Assembly (NCBI RefSeq): GCF_035594125.1
Contig: NC_087190.1
Location: 10,070,604-10,134,603, forward strand
Direction: 5' to 3'
DNA from: Scylla paramamosain
Lineage: Eukaryota; Arthropoda; Malacostraca; Decapoda; Portunidae
Length of the DNA stretch: 64,000 bases
Part shown: in pieces, positions 47,206 through 62,070 of the stretch
Numbering within the stretch: position 1 is the first letter of the stretch
How the letters are laid out: each line of letters opens with the position of its first letter
Position numbers and translations under genes: made by a program
Notes under the pieces: generated by a model
What the model was told of the DNA's origin: nothing
Database searches by the model: none
The model's input: only the letters and a program-made list of their open reading frames with translations

Positions 47206-48110
47206 AGGAAGTCTAGACAAGATGTATCTTCTCTCTTTCAGCAGCGAGTCAGTGAAAGTTTTGTGTGGCCAGTGAGGAATGAAAACCCAGTCTTGATAAT
47301 AAACACACTATATTTTGTACCCTGATGCTCCTTTCACTAAAATGGTTAGGTAAAAATTCAAGTTTGTTCTTGATAGTATTCAAAAATTTTGTTTTTGTTG
47401 AGAGCAGACTAATAGAGTCCAGACTGTCTTACCTGTTATGTGAAGTGTGGTCTGCTCGCCCAGGTGTTCATCGTCCTCCACACACGTCAGGAGATTAGCA
47501 AAATACGGCTGCTTTTCTTGGTCTGGCACTTAAAAAATGCAAGTCCTTAATTTACTCTCCATAGGAAAATTATGAATGACTTGCAGGGTTCAACAGCAAC
47601 ACTGGTATATCTTGCTGCACCAAAGGAGACCCATGCCCTTCCTTTTTTATTTATATTCTTTTTTATATGTGCCAGCGGTGTTATGCTTACACTCCGGGGT
47701 GTACTTAAGTCTTTGCTCGACCATCTTCAGGTTGATCAAAGACCAAAAGACATCTAGAGAATAAAGGGATACTATGAATTCCAAAAAGAATTATGGACTT
47801 TAGCAGTCTACTAGCTACCCTGCACAGCAAAGACATTCCCTAGTATGTAAAACTGAAAGGACTCCATATGAACTCAACAATGCAGTTGTTGCTTTTAACT
47901 TCAACTGAACATGTATCCAGAGTGGCCTTTATTATAAGAGTGGATGGAGGTGGACAATGAAAGAAAAGGAAAAAGGGAGGGGGAGAAGAGGATGAGAATT
48001 AACTGCCTAAGGCGTCACATGCTACACCTGACATGCTTTTCTTTAAAATGTTTTTCAATCCAAATTTTGAGAGGAAGTATTTCATAAGCTTATTATAATG
48101 GGACTGTTAA
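47206..48110. other. Intergenic, no recognised gene
   Basis: AATAAA at 47298. Short frames at 47572-47764 have no recognisable motif. (GA)n at 48113-48140. Confidence 0.5.
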
Positions 48111-48309
48111 TGTCAGAGAGAGAGAGAGAGAGAGAGAGAGGATTTGCAGCAGTTCACCACCTCACCCACATCTTCCTGGTCATCAAAATTAATTCAAACT
48201 GTGTGCTGCTTGCTTTCCACTGAACAATCTCAAGTTTTGAAGGACAGGATATGCCCTGTTCTTGCCCTCTTGCAGGGAGAGCTTCTATTTACCACTTTAT
48301 ATGAGATAT

Positions 48310-48393
48310 ACTATACTACTGCTGTTCCTGTTACTCTTACTACTGCTGTTGCTGCTGCTGCTGCTGTTACCTGTTATTACTGTTGTTACCTCA

Positions 48394-48435
<42 letters not shown>

Positions 48436-48488
48436 ACCTGTTACTACTGTTGTTACCTCTACTACTACTACTATTACTACTACTACTG

Positions 48489-48553
<65 letters not shown>

Positions 48554-48628
48554 ACTACTACCACTCCTACTACTACTACTACTACTGCTACTACTACTAA
48601 TAATAATACTATTGTTATTACCTGCTGG

Positions 48629-48669
<41 letters not shown>

Positions 48670-48739
48670 TACTACTACTACTACTAGTTACCTCTACTAC
48701 TACTATTATTATTACCTGCTGCTACTACTACTATTATTA

Positions 48740-48818
<79 letters not shown>

Positions 48819-48860
48819 TTACTACTGCTACTACACCTGTTATCTCTATTACTACTTAAT
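48310..48860 (+). repeat. Compound CTR trinucleotide array, about 550 bp
   Basis: Alternating blocks of CTA and CTG (also ATT and TTA), punctuated by the phrase TTACCTG. Blocks of 7-11 CTG units lie near 48400, 48520 and 48745. Frames through it are homopolymeric Leu, Thr, Ala, Tyr or Cys and not credible genes. Confidence 0.95.
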
Positions 48861-49706
48861 GATGCAATTACTATTACTACTATTGGTACTGTGTTTTCTC
48901 CACAACAATTTCTACAACCACTACTACTATTATCACCACTACTACTGTTACTACCACTACTATTAATTCCACTACAACTACGGCCTCCACAACAACACCT
49001 GCTTGTACTCTTAAGGTGTCTCAAAACAGCTGCTATCAGCATAAGACGGAACAGAGATAAGCAGAATCTTATCTGGTTTGTCGAGTGAATCAGTCTGTCA
49101 TTTGCCAAGTGTGTGTGTGTCAGGAAATGTAACCCCAACAACTTGAACTTAATATGTCAAGTTGATATGGTTATAAAAGAAATATGAAATTGAGATAATC
49201 CATATACTCGTACTCTCTATTCTTACAAAACCATTATTAGTGTCAAATATCCGTGTGAATACCTCAAATCCACTGCATCCTCTGCCACAGAACATTCCCC
49301 AACTGTGCACTGGAAGGAGGCAAGACAGTGTGTGTTCCTTGTGTTGCCTGGAAAATGGAACACTTGTCCCAAATATCAACCACTGGAGACTTCTATCAGT
49401 TCCTGAAGGTGGTCTGTGTGTGGCTGAAAACTTTTCTTTATTTTGATTTCTTGCTTTTTCTGAAGTACTTCTTGGCCTGTTTGGTTGTGCACTGGGTGGC
49501 AAGTGCTAGCCTGGGCTGGCTGGCTGCTGCTGTGTGCTGTAAAACGCTGTATGACACATGGGGAAGCAGGAACAAGGCTGCAGGGACACCAGAGGCTGAC
49601 AAGAGAAAACCAGCGTATCCATCAGGGCAGAGCTTGGTAGGTGGTTGTCATTGTTGTTATTGTGATATTATTATGTATTTATTTCTTGTTACTGTTGTTG
49701 ATTTTG

Positions 49707-49710
<4 letters not shown>
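48861..49710. other. No recognised gene
   Basis: Mixed sequence; frames at 49149-49502 (-) and 49328-49771 (+) have no motif I recognise, and the second runs into (ATT)n. Confidence 0.45.
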
Positions 49711-49990
<280 letters not shown>

Positions 49991-50045
49991 TATTATTATT
50001 ATAATCATCATTATTATTGTTATTGTTATTGTTATTATTGTCAAA

Positions 50046-50600
50046 AAATGTTTGCTGAGTGTAGCAGGAAAGGTGTATGGCAGGGTGCTGATGAGAGGAA
50101 TCAGAGAAGGAACAAAATGACATCCAAAAGGTACAGAAACTTTAGAAAAGGAAGAAGTTGTGTAGGATGAATTTTTGCAGTGAGGGAGATGTGTGAAAAG
50201 TTTTGGGGAAGGGGGAAGGAAGTCTTTTTGGTGTATATGGACTTGGAGAAAGTGTGTGAGAGGAATGACAGGAAAGGACTATGGGATGTTTTGAAAGTAT
50301 ACAGAGTCAGAGGCAGATTTGCTGAAAGGAGTAAAGAGTTTGTGTAAACAAATAGCAAGGCATGTGTGGGAGTTAGTGATGATGTGAGTGAGTTCTTCAT
50401 ATTCAGAGTGGGTTTGCATCAGGGTTGTGTAATGTCACCATGGTTGTTCAGCTTGTATATGGGTGGTGTGGTAAAGAAAGTGAATATGAGGGTTTTAGCC
50501 AGAGGCCTGAGTTTGGTCAGTGGGAAAGGAAGGGTACATGATCTGACTCAGGAAGTATTTGCTAATGATAAAGCTCTGGTGGCTGACTCACAGATAAGGT
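50046..50600 (+). pseudogene. RTE-like reverse transcriptase fragment (RTE-1)
   Basis: With frameshifts the + strand reads MDLEKVCERNDRKGLWDVLK-like sequence, VGLHQGCVMSPWLFSLYMGG and VFANDKALVADS. The last is the catalytic box with Asn for the first Asp (FAND, not FADD). It stops abruptly at 50600. A C-terminal part of the same kind starts at about 54465. Confidence 0.75.
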
Positions 50601-51034
50601 GACCAGAGTCCTGCTTCTAGGTGGGACAGTCCTGCTTTTTTAATGTCTGCCACGCTTACAATGAAGTGTCCCAATTTTTCTGTCCTTTTTTTGTGATCAT
50701 CCCTCTTCAAATGAGAAACTGATATCTTATTAAATTTTACTATTTCACTAGCTGTTTGTTAACTTTGTGGTGCACATACTTGTCTTGTGTGCTCCCTTCA
50801 TTATAATACAGGTTTCACACGTCTCACTGAGTCACTGTCTACTGCTGCCTGGCCTGGTGAGCTGACCCTAGTGTCTGCCTGTAGCTGTCATAGAAGGTGT
50901 GTGCATCATGCTATCATCACTCACTAGAAGGAAGGCATGGGCAATGATAGATTAGAAAAATAAATAAATAAATAAAAAATACACACACACACACACAATG
51001 AATATGTAAGGGTTATTAGAGAAGAAAGGAAAAA
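50601..51034. other. No recognised feature
   Basis: Starts AGGTGACCAGAGTCCTGC; contains AAAT repeats and a short (AC)n near 50980. It may be the edge of an insertion into RTE-1. Confidence 0.4.
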
Positions 51035-54365
<3,331 letters not shown>

Positions 54366-54398
54366 AACTGAGATCGTATGATCATAAATAAGTGATCC

Positions 54399-54440
<42 letters not shown>

Positions 54441-54540
54441 TATGAAACATCCCCACTTTTAGCTTAAGAAAGTGATGAAATGTTCAAGAGAGACAGGTGG
54501 TGAAAGAAACTGAGATCGTATGATCATAAATAAGCAATCC

Positions 54541-54608
<68 letters not shown>

Positions 54609-54675
54609 TATGAAACATCCCCACTTTTAGCTTAAAAAAGTGATGAAATGTTCAAGAGAGACAGGTGGTGAAAGA
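54366..54675 (+). repeat. Tandem duplication containing (AC)n and a LINE edge
   Basis: Two copies of AACTGAGATCGTATGATCAT, (AC)n, CGTGTATGAAACATCCCCAC and GTGATGAAATGTTCAAGAGA. The AC tracts are about 33 and 60 bp. The unit is about 130-150 bp. Confidence 0.9.
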
Positions 54676-55300
54676 ATGGATGTAACATTGAATGGGGAAC
54701 AGCTGGAAGAGGTGGATTGTTTCAAGCAGTATTTGGAATCAACAGTTACAGTGGTTAGAAGAGATGAGACAGAGGTGAAGTGTTGGGTGAAAAAAGTAGG
54801 AAGAATACTTGATGGACTGAAAAATATTTGTAAACATAGGAGACTAGATGTGAGTGTGAAGACAACTCACATATGAGGGAACAGTGATGTCCACTGTGTT
54901 ATATGGTGCTGAAATATGGAATATGGGAATAGCAGAGAAGAAAGTGAAATTTAATAGAAGTGGAGTGTTTGAGGAGTACATGTATGTGGAGTAACATGTA
55001 CGGAGAGAATAAGAAATGAGGAGGTAAGAAGAACTGGTGTTTTGAGAGAGTTGGCTGAACAGGCAGATCAGTGTGTGTTAAGATGGTTTGGGTGTGTGGA
55101 GAGAATGGAGGACAGTAAACTAATAAAGAGAATAATGAAGTTAGATGTGCATAGTGAAAGTTTAAAAGGAAGGCTATGCCTGGAGTGGATGAACTGTGTG
55201 AAGAGAGTACTGAATGAGAGAGGAATGACTGTTCAGCAAACAAAAATTATTGTGCATGATGAAGGTGAATGGAAAGCAACAGTGGTGAGTGCTTGAAAAT
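54630..55300 (+). pseudogene. RTE-1-like C-terminal fragment
   Basis: Reads MKCSRETGGERMDVTLNGEQ, LEEVDCFKQYLESTV, then in another frame VLRELAEQADQCVLRWFGCV, ERMEDSKLIKRIMKLDV and RVLNERGMTVQQTKIIVHDE. This is the C-terminus expected after the fragment at 50046-50600. About 100 bp of the element between them is missing. Confidence 0.75.
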
Positions 55301-55603
55301 TATGCAGTCTCATCAACTCTTGGGAGTGAGAGTGGGTGCACTTGACTGGGCCCATTGGTGTGTGGACCTAGTTAGGGTGTGGGGCATTCTGTAGGAAGTG
55401 CCCTGCATCTGCTGTGGTCTCAGGATCGAAGTAGGTGCAAGGTAGGAAATAGTTATGATCGGGGCAAGAGTAAACCAGTGTATACTGTCTTTCCTTGCTG
55501 TGGATATGTGTGGCTAGCTGTGGTGTGCCTGGACTCCTGGGGTGTAGTAAGGTACTCCGAGAGACGATCCCTTCCCACCGGGAGCTGACAGGACTAAGAG
55601 TGT

Positions 55604-55641
55604 GCATGGTGTGTGTGTGTGTGTGTATGTGTGTGTGTGTG
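55604..55641. repeat. (TG)n microsatellite
   Basis: TG tract with TATG interruptions, directly at the 3' end of LINE-D copy 2. Confidence 0.93.
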
Positions 55642-58600
55642 TGTTTATGTATTTACCTAGTTGTGGTCTACAGGAGGGGAGTAATCTCATAGTATCCCAT
55701 CTCTATATCTATCCAGTTTGATCTTAAAAGCATGGACAGTTTCAGCATTGACAAGCGAGTTCATTCCATTTGTTCACACTTCTGTGAAGAAAACTATACT
55801 TCTTGATGTCTCCTACAGTTCACTTTCTTCAGCTTCTTACTGTGTCCCCTTGTACTCTTTGTGTCTAAATTTATAAAACATTTTTTGTCCACATTTTCCA
55901 TACCATTTATCATTCTATAGATGTTTATTAAATCTCCTCTCTCTCTCTCTCTCCTATTTTCAAGGGTAGGAATTTCCAACATTTTTAATCTCTCTTCATA
56001 GGGTGACTTGCTCAACTCCAGAACCATATCAGTGACTGCTCTTTGTACTCTTTCCAATTTTACAATGAGGAGACCACACTACTGCCGCATATTCCAATCT
56101 TGGTCTTATTATGGAAATCAACAACTTTTTTTATCATTCCTTCATCTAAATATGAAAATGCCATTTTTACTCTTTTTAACAAATTCAGCCTCTCCAGTAA
56201 TTTTACCAATGTATCTGTCCAGAGTCATATTTTCCATAACTGTTACTCCCAAATTCACTTCCTCTTTTGACTTCTTTAACTTCACATCATCCATCTCATA
56301 ATGATATTGTATTCTTTTCTTACTCTTACCAAACTCCATACTTCACATTTACTTAAACTGAATTCCATTTGGCAAGATTTACTCCATCTATTTATCTTAT
56401 TTAAGTCATCTTGTAGTACCATACAGTCATTTTACATTTTCTACCCTTCTCATCAGCTTAGCATCATCCACAAATAAGTTCATGTAACTATCTATTTCTT
56501 CATTTATGTAATTTACATATAGTACAAACACTATCAGTCCCAACACTGACCCCTGTGAGACACCACTAGTTACTTTCACCCAAGATGAATTTTGGTCTTG
56601 TATTACAGTTCTCATCTCTCTATCATCCAGATAATCCTCCATCCACTCCAGCAGTCTTTCTCCAATTTTTTCCATAATTGTTTATCTTCCATAGCAATCT
56701 TCGGTGTGGTACTTTGTCAAATGCTTTCTTCAAGTCCAAGTAGGCACCATCCACCCACCCATCTCTCTCCTGCATAATATCAACTACCCTTGAATAAAAG
56801 GAAAATAAGTTCATGAAGCATGATCTTCCCCTCCTAAATCCAAATTGACAATTTACCAAAACTTTATCTCTTTCCAAGTGTTCCATCCATCTTTCCTTTA
56901 TTGTTCTTTCACATAGTTTTCCTACAACACTAGTCAAGGACACTGGTCTATAATTTAGTGGATTTTCCTTATTTCCTCCTTTTGAATATTGGTGTAATAT
57001 TTGTTCTCTTCCAGTCTTTTAGTGGTCTTCCCTGTGATAGTGATGTCACCACTAGACTATGAATTTTATCACCCAGTTGTTCTCTACATTCCTTCAATAT
57101 CCAGTTTGATACTCCATCTGGACCAGTTGCTTTATTTACATCAAGTTCTTCCATCATCTTAAGTATTTTTTCATAACTGACTGGGACTGTACTTAGTATA
57201 TTCCTCACCAACTTGTCCCTTGCAGCATCAAATTCCCCTTCCACAGTAAACACCAATCTGAAACTATTGTTCATAACCTCTGCCATGTCCTGTGCATCCT
57301 CAGACTTTTCCTTCAACTTTCAATCTTGATAGACCTTCCTTCTTCATTTTCTTATTAATATGTCTAAAGAACAGTTTGCATTCATTTATACACTTATCTA
57401 TTATATCTCTTTCATAGTTTCTTCTCTCCATTCTTATTATCTCAATATACTTGTTTCTAACATCAATATATTCCTCCCATCTGCTCTGTTTTCCTCTTCT
57501 TCCATCTATTCCAAGCATTTGACTTACAATTTCTAGCCTCTTTGCATTTTGTATTGAACCATTCTTTACCCTTTCTACATCTTGCTCCTCCTCTAAATAC
57601 AAATTTCTCCACAGCAGAATTGTATATCCTTATAAATTCATCCCATTTTTTCCAAACATCTTCTGCATCTTCAAAGTCTTTCCAGTCCATGGCAACAAAG
57701 TACTTTCTTAATTTTTCAAAGTCAGCTTTACTATATTTAAATTTTTTCACCTTATAATTTTCATCAATGATTACATTTTGATTTTTCAAATTAAATTCCA
57801 TCAACACATGATCATTTTTACGTAGAGGGCTATCACGGTGTATAGTTTCAATAACTTCCATGTCCTTGGTAAACACTAAATCAAGTCAAGAAGAGATAAA
57901 CCGTCAAGGTTTATCTCTTCCACTAAATCTGGTATCACAATCAACCCAGTGAGTCATCAAGTTTTCCACTGCCCAGTTTAAAAATCTATTACTCCATGAA
58001 TTCTCACTTCCAGTAGTTGTCAATGTCTCCCAATTTATCTCCTTACCATTAAAATCACCAACAATAACTATATCACTTCTTTCCATCACTATCTTTTCAA
58101 GACCTTTTAACACATCTACCAACATCTCTTCGTGCTCTTCTTTTCGCCAAGCATTGGTCACAGGTGGCACATACACTCCTACATAATTCATTATCCTTCC
58201 ATGTCCACTTCTAATCATCACTTGTAGAATTTCAGACTTGTCTTCACTTTTTTTATTATCCTCTCCACTTTGACACATTTTTTAGTCAGAATTGTCACTC
58301 CACCTCCTCCTTTTGTCACTTCTATTTTTCATCTATAAATCATATCTATCATCACCAATGTCAGGAGTTCCCCATTCATTTTTCCATTTTGTCTCACATA
58401 ATACAACAACATCCAGTGCAATTCTGTTTAACAATTCATTTAATTCCATTTTAGTTGACATTAATTCATTTACATTAGTATAATATACCTTACTTACTGT
58501 TTGACATACCATTTCTTTATTCTCATATCTCTCACTCTCCAGAAAATTACTACTTCTCCTCCTCTGTTTGTTGTTGGTTTTTTTGTTTAGTGTCATTTAC

Positions 58601-59290
58601 CAGCTCCTTTTGCTTCAACCTTTCAGTCTCATCGATATCCCTGTTTATCCATACATTCCTACATTCTTCATCTTCAGACAACCTCCAGGACCCATTAATA
58701 ACTACTTCTGCTTGTACCTGTGTTGCAAATCTAATTCTTATGGGTCTCATTTTTTCTTCCACATATTTCCCAATTCTATGGTACTCTTCCACTTGCTTTA
58801 CCACCTGTCTGTCTTCATCCGTCACTTTCTTCAGTAACTTATCCAACAGATTCTTTTCCTATTCCTCTCTTTGAATTCTGCTTACTATTTTCTCTTCCTT
58901 TAAACCAAATACAATTTACTTGTTTTTATTTTTCTACAGTGTCTCTCACTAACTTTTTCCATTCTTTAATAACATTTGCCACTTTCTGTCTTGTTCTAAT
59001 ATTTTTTTTAGTGATTCTTCTTTAAATTTTTGTTCATTTAACCACTTATTTTGTCTCATTTCCACATCCTTTATTTCATTTCCTCATTTCCTTTCTACTT
59101 TTTCCTTTATTTGTTTCTTTAAAGTCATTTTCTACCTTTAACTTCTCATTTTTATCTTCCATCTCCATCAACTTTGCTGTAATAGTCACCAACTCCTTAC
59201 CAGTCTTCTTCTGGTGTGCCTCCAATGCCTTTATTCACTCCACTAACTTGTCCATCATTTCTTCCAAATACATTTTTTTCTACACTGCAG
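55642..59290 (-). mobile_element. LINE-D copy 2, nearly full length
   Basis: On the - strand: a coiled-coil ORF1 (about 58550-59280, with RPIRIRFATQVQ, VVINGSWRLSEDEECRNVWI), then ORF2. Its endonuclease has LDVVVLCETKW (58333-58596) and IVIVGDFNGKEINW (57904-58278), then RKNDHVLMEFNLKN. The reverse transcriptase has NKATGPDGVSNWILKECREQ, NCQFGFRRGRSCFMNLFSFY, AYLDLKKAFDKVPHRRLLWK, SGVSQGSVLG and NLFVDDAKLMRR (FVDD, catalytic Ala replaced by Val). The C-terminus, with VDKKCFINLDTKSTRGHSKK, ends near 55794. The 3' end CAACTAGGTAAATACATAAA matches copy 1. It is broken by many frameshifts. Confidence 0.85.
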
Positions 59291-59339
59291 TCTGTAATTT
59301 AGTTCTCTTTCTTTACCAGTAAAACCTTAAAAGGACCTC

Positions 59340-60462
59340 CGTTCTTTTGGGGTGCCACCCTCCACCATTTTTGTCCAATGTAAACAAACCAACCAAACTT
59401 TCCTCTTCTTCTGCAGCTACTCCCATGTTCATATGGGGTCGCTGTTCCTCACTAGTCTTCTCCACAAGGCTCTGTCCCCAACCTCCTCTCCACTCAATCC
59501 TCTCTCCCTCAGGTCCTCTCCAATGCGATCCTTCCACCTTTTCTTTGGTCTGCCACGTTGTCTTCTTCCCTCCACTTCCATATCCAGTATCCTTCTGCCG
59601 ACATACCCTTCTTCTCACCTTTTGATATGACCGAACCATCGCATTCTCCTTTCTTGTACTTTCTTTGTCACCTCCGTTACTTTGGCTGCTCCTTTTATAA
59701 AATTGTTTCTCACTTTATCCCTCCTTGTCACCCCAAGCATCCGCCTTAACATTCTCATCTCAGCAACCTCCAACTTATTCTCCTGTGCTTTCTTTATTGG
59801 CCACGTCTCCGCACCATATAACAATGCGGGTCTAACCAATGATTTGAACACTTTCCCCTTTACTCTGGCACTAATTTTTCGGTCACAGAGCACTCCAGTT
59901 ATTCTTTTCCAATTCTTCCAACCCAATTGGATACGGTGAATGATCTCTCCATCCGGACTGCCGTCCGCTGATATATGAAAGCCCAAGTATCTGAACTCCT
60001 TGACACCCTTTAACTTCATATCTTGCATCCATACTTCGCTCTCCTGTCGACAATTAAAATTCAGATACTCCGTCTTCTCCCTGCTAATTCTCAAACCTCT
60101 CCCTTCCAATGCTCCTCGCCATCTCTCCAACTTTCTCTCTACCCCATTTCTACTTTCATCCACCAAGACGATGTCATCCGCGAACAACATGGTCCACGGT
60201 GCCTCCTCCTTTATATTTTGAACACTATCATCCATGAGTAGGTTGAACAGATATGGGCTCAGAGAAGATCCCTGGTGCAGGCCCACTCTCACACAGAACT
60301 CCTCTATTGTTCCCACACTGCTCCTTACCCTCGTCCTTGAGCCTTCGTACATGTCCTGGATCACTCTTATATACTTCTCTGATGCTCCTTTCCTTCTCAT
60401 ACTAGCCCAAACTTCCTGGCGTGGTACTCTATCATAAGCTTTTTCCAACCAAACTTTCATAG
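59340..60462 (-). mobile_element. RTE-2 reverse transcriptase fragment, 281-codon open frame
   Basis: The frame 59615-60460 reads KAYDRVPRQEVWASMRRKGA, RVGLHQGSSLSPYLFNLLMD, TMLFADDIVLVDES (catalytic FADD), LERWRGALEGRGLRISREKT, FRYLGFHISADGSPDGEIIH, ALLYGAETWPIKK, EVAEMRMLRRMLGVTRRDKV and MRWFGHIKR. It continues, after a frameshift, to about 59313. This is RTE-type by motif. The copy is 5'-truncated at 60462, without an endonuclease. The open frame suggests moderate age. Confidence 0.85.
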
Positions 60463-60713
60463 AGATGGGATAACTATACTCACCTACTGTTTCTCCCCTC
60501 CCTATTTACCACCTAGGTATTCCTGTCTTTATAATATATTTTGTTCCGCCATGAGTGATTTGTGTTTTTCTTTCCTTCTATATGCAAAGCACTAGGAAAC
60601 ATGTCCTGCCGCTGTGTGTGTGTGTGTGTGTTTGTGTGTGTGTATAGTGCTTTGTCTTGGATTGTGTGGGTTTTCCAGCCTGGTATATAAGTAGATAGAT
60701 AAACAGATTATTG

Positions 60714-60761
60714 TCATTATTATCATTACTTTTATTATGATTATTACTGTTGTTGTTATTG

Positions 60762-60828
<67 letters not shown>

Positions 60829-60850
60829 TATTATTATTATTATTATTACT
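60714..60850. repeat. (ATT)n microsatellite
   Basis: About 85 bp pure ATT (60764-60850) with interrupted units before and after. Ile-rich frames here are artefacts. Confidence 0.95.
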
Positions 60851-61043
60851 ATGCTTATTCTTACTATTGATCCCATCATGATGATGGGCAGCAAACTTTT
60901 CCTTGGAGGGTGTGAGTGCCGGCTCACCAGCGGCGGCACAGACTGGCCCTTGAGGTGACGCCTGATAAGTTCATCATGCACCACAGATCAAAGTAAACAA
61001 AAGTTGTGGAAACTTAGAAAAAAGGGAAAATGAAATGTTAGGT

Positions 61044-61046
<3 letters not shown>

Positions 61047-61078
<32 letters not shown>
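61047..61078. repeat. (AC)n microsatellite
   Basis: Short AC tract; further AC and TG tracts at 61256-61280 and 61288-61307. Confidence 0.93.
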
Positions 61079-61080
<2 letters not shown>

Positions 61081-61309
61081 GCGTGAGCATTTTCCATAGC
61101 AATGCAGATGACTGGAATGGACAAGAGGAAGAGGTCATAGAGGTAAGGAGTGTACATCAACTGAGGAAAACACTGGATAGATATAACCACAAACAAGACC
61201 AGTATAGCACAGGCTCTGCATGTATATTGCAAACAGGGAAAGTACTACTAGCTAAGCACACACACACACACACACACACATACGTATTGTGTGTGTGTGT
61301 GTGTGTATG

Positions 61310-61566
61310 CACACTTTGCTCACAACCAAGAAGGCCCGGGTTCGAATCCTGGGCATGGCGAGGTAAATGGGCGAGCCTCTTAATGTGTAGCCCCTGTTTA
61401 CCTAGCAGCAAGTAGGTACAGGATGTAACTCAAGGGGTTGTGACCTTACTGTCCCGGTGTGTGGTGTGTCAGTGGTCTCAGTTCTATCTGAAGATCAGTC
61501 ACTATGAGCTCTGAACTCCTTCCGTAGAGGAACGGCTGGCTGGGTAACCAGCAGACAACCATAAGT
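61310..61566 (+). mobile_element. tRNA-derived SINE, 5'-truncated
   Basis: GGTTCGAATCC (61339-61349) is a perfect RNA polymerase III B box within a T-arm-like hairpin, CCGGG-TTCGAAT-CCTGG. The A-box half is missing, replaced by (TG)n. The body has GTTTACCTAGCAGCAAGTAG and ends near 61566, just before (AC)n. Not a tRNA gene, because the acceptor and anticodon parts are absent. Confidence 0.65.
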
Positions 61567-61701
61567 GAATCACAAACACACACACACACACACTCACACT
61601 GTACATGACTTGATAATTTCTTTGATAGCTTTTATATCAATCTTTTTTTCTTTTCAGGAGTCATCGTTCAATGGAGAAACAACGAAATGGTTAAACAAGG
61701 T

Positions 61702-61919
<218 letters not shown>

Positions 61920-62070
61920 AAACAAATATTTACAGAAAGGCTTAAAATTCCACGTTGAGTATGGAATTATTTAAGAAGCCTATGATAGTATTATTAACAG
62001 GAATAACACTATACATATTTAACATAAAGATGATAATGCTAATACAATAATACAATAAAATAATAAAATT

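Noticed and set aside
48144..49088. 314-codon frame rich in Leu, Thr and Tyr
   Set aside because: It is a translation of the CTR trinucleotide array; no start context, domain or conservation signal.
49149..49502. 117-codon - strand frame as a gene
   Set aside because: No motif, opposite frames of similar length, and no promoter or splice evidence.
61319..61360. Functional tRNA gene
   Set aside because: Only the T-arm and B box are present; the A box, anticodon arm and acceptor stem are missing.
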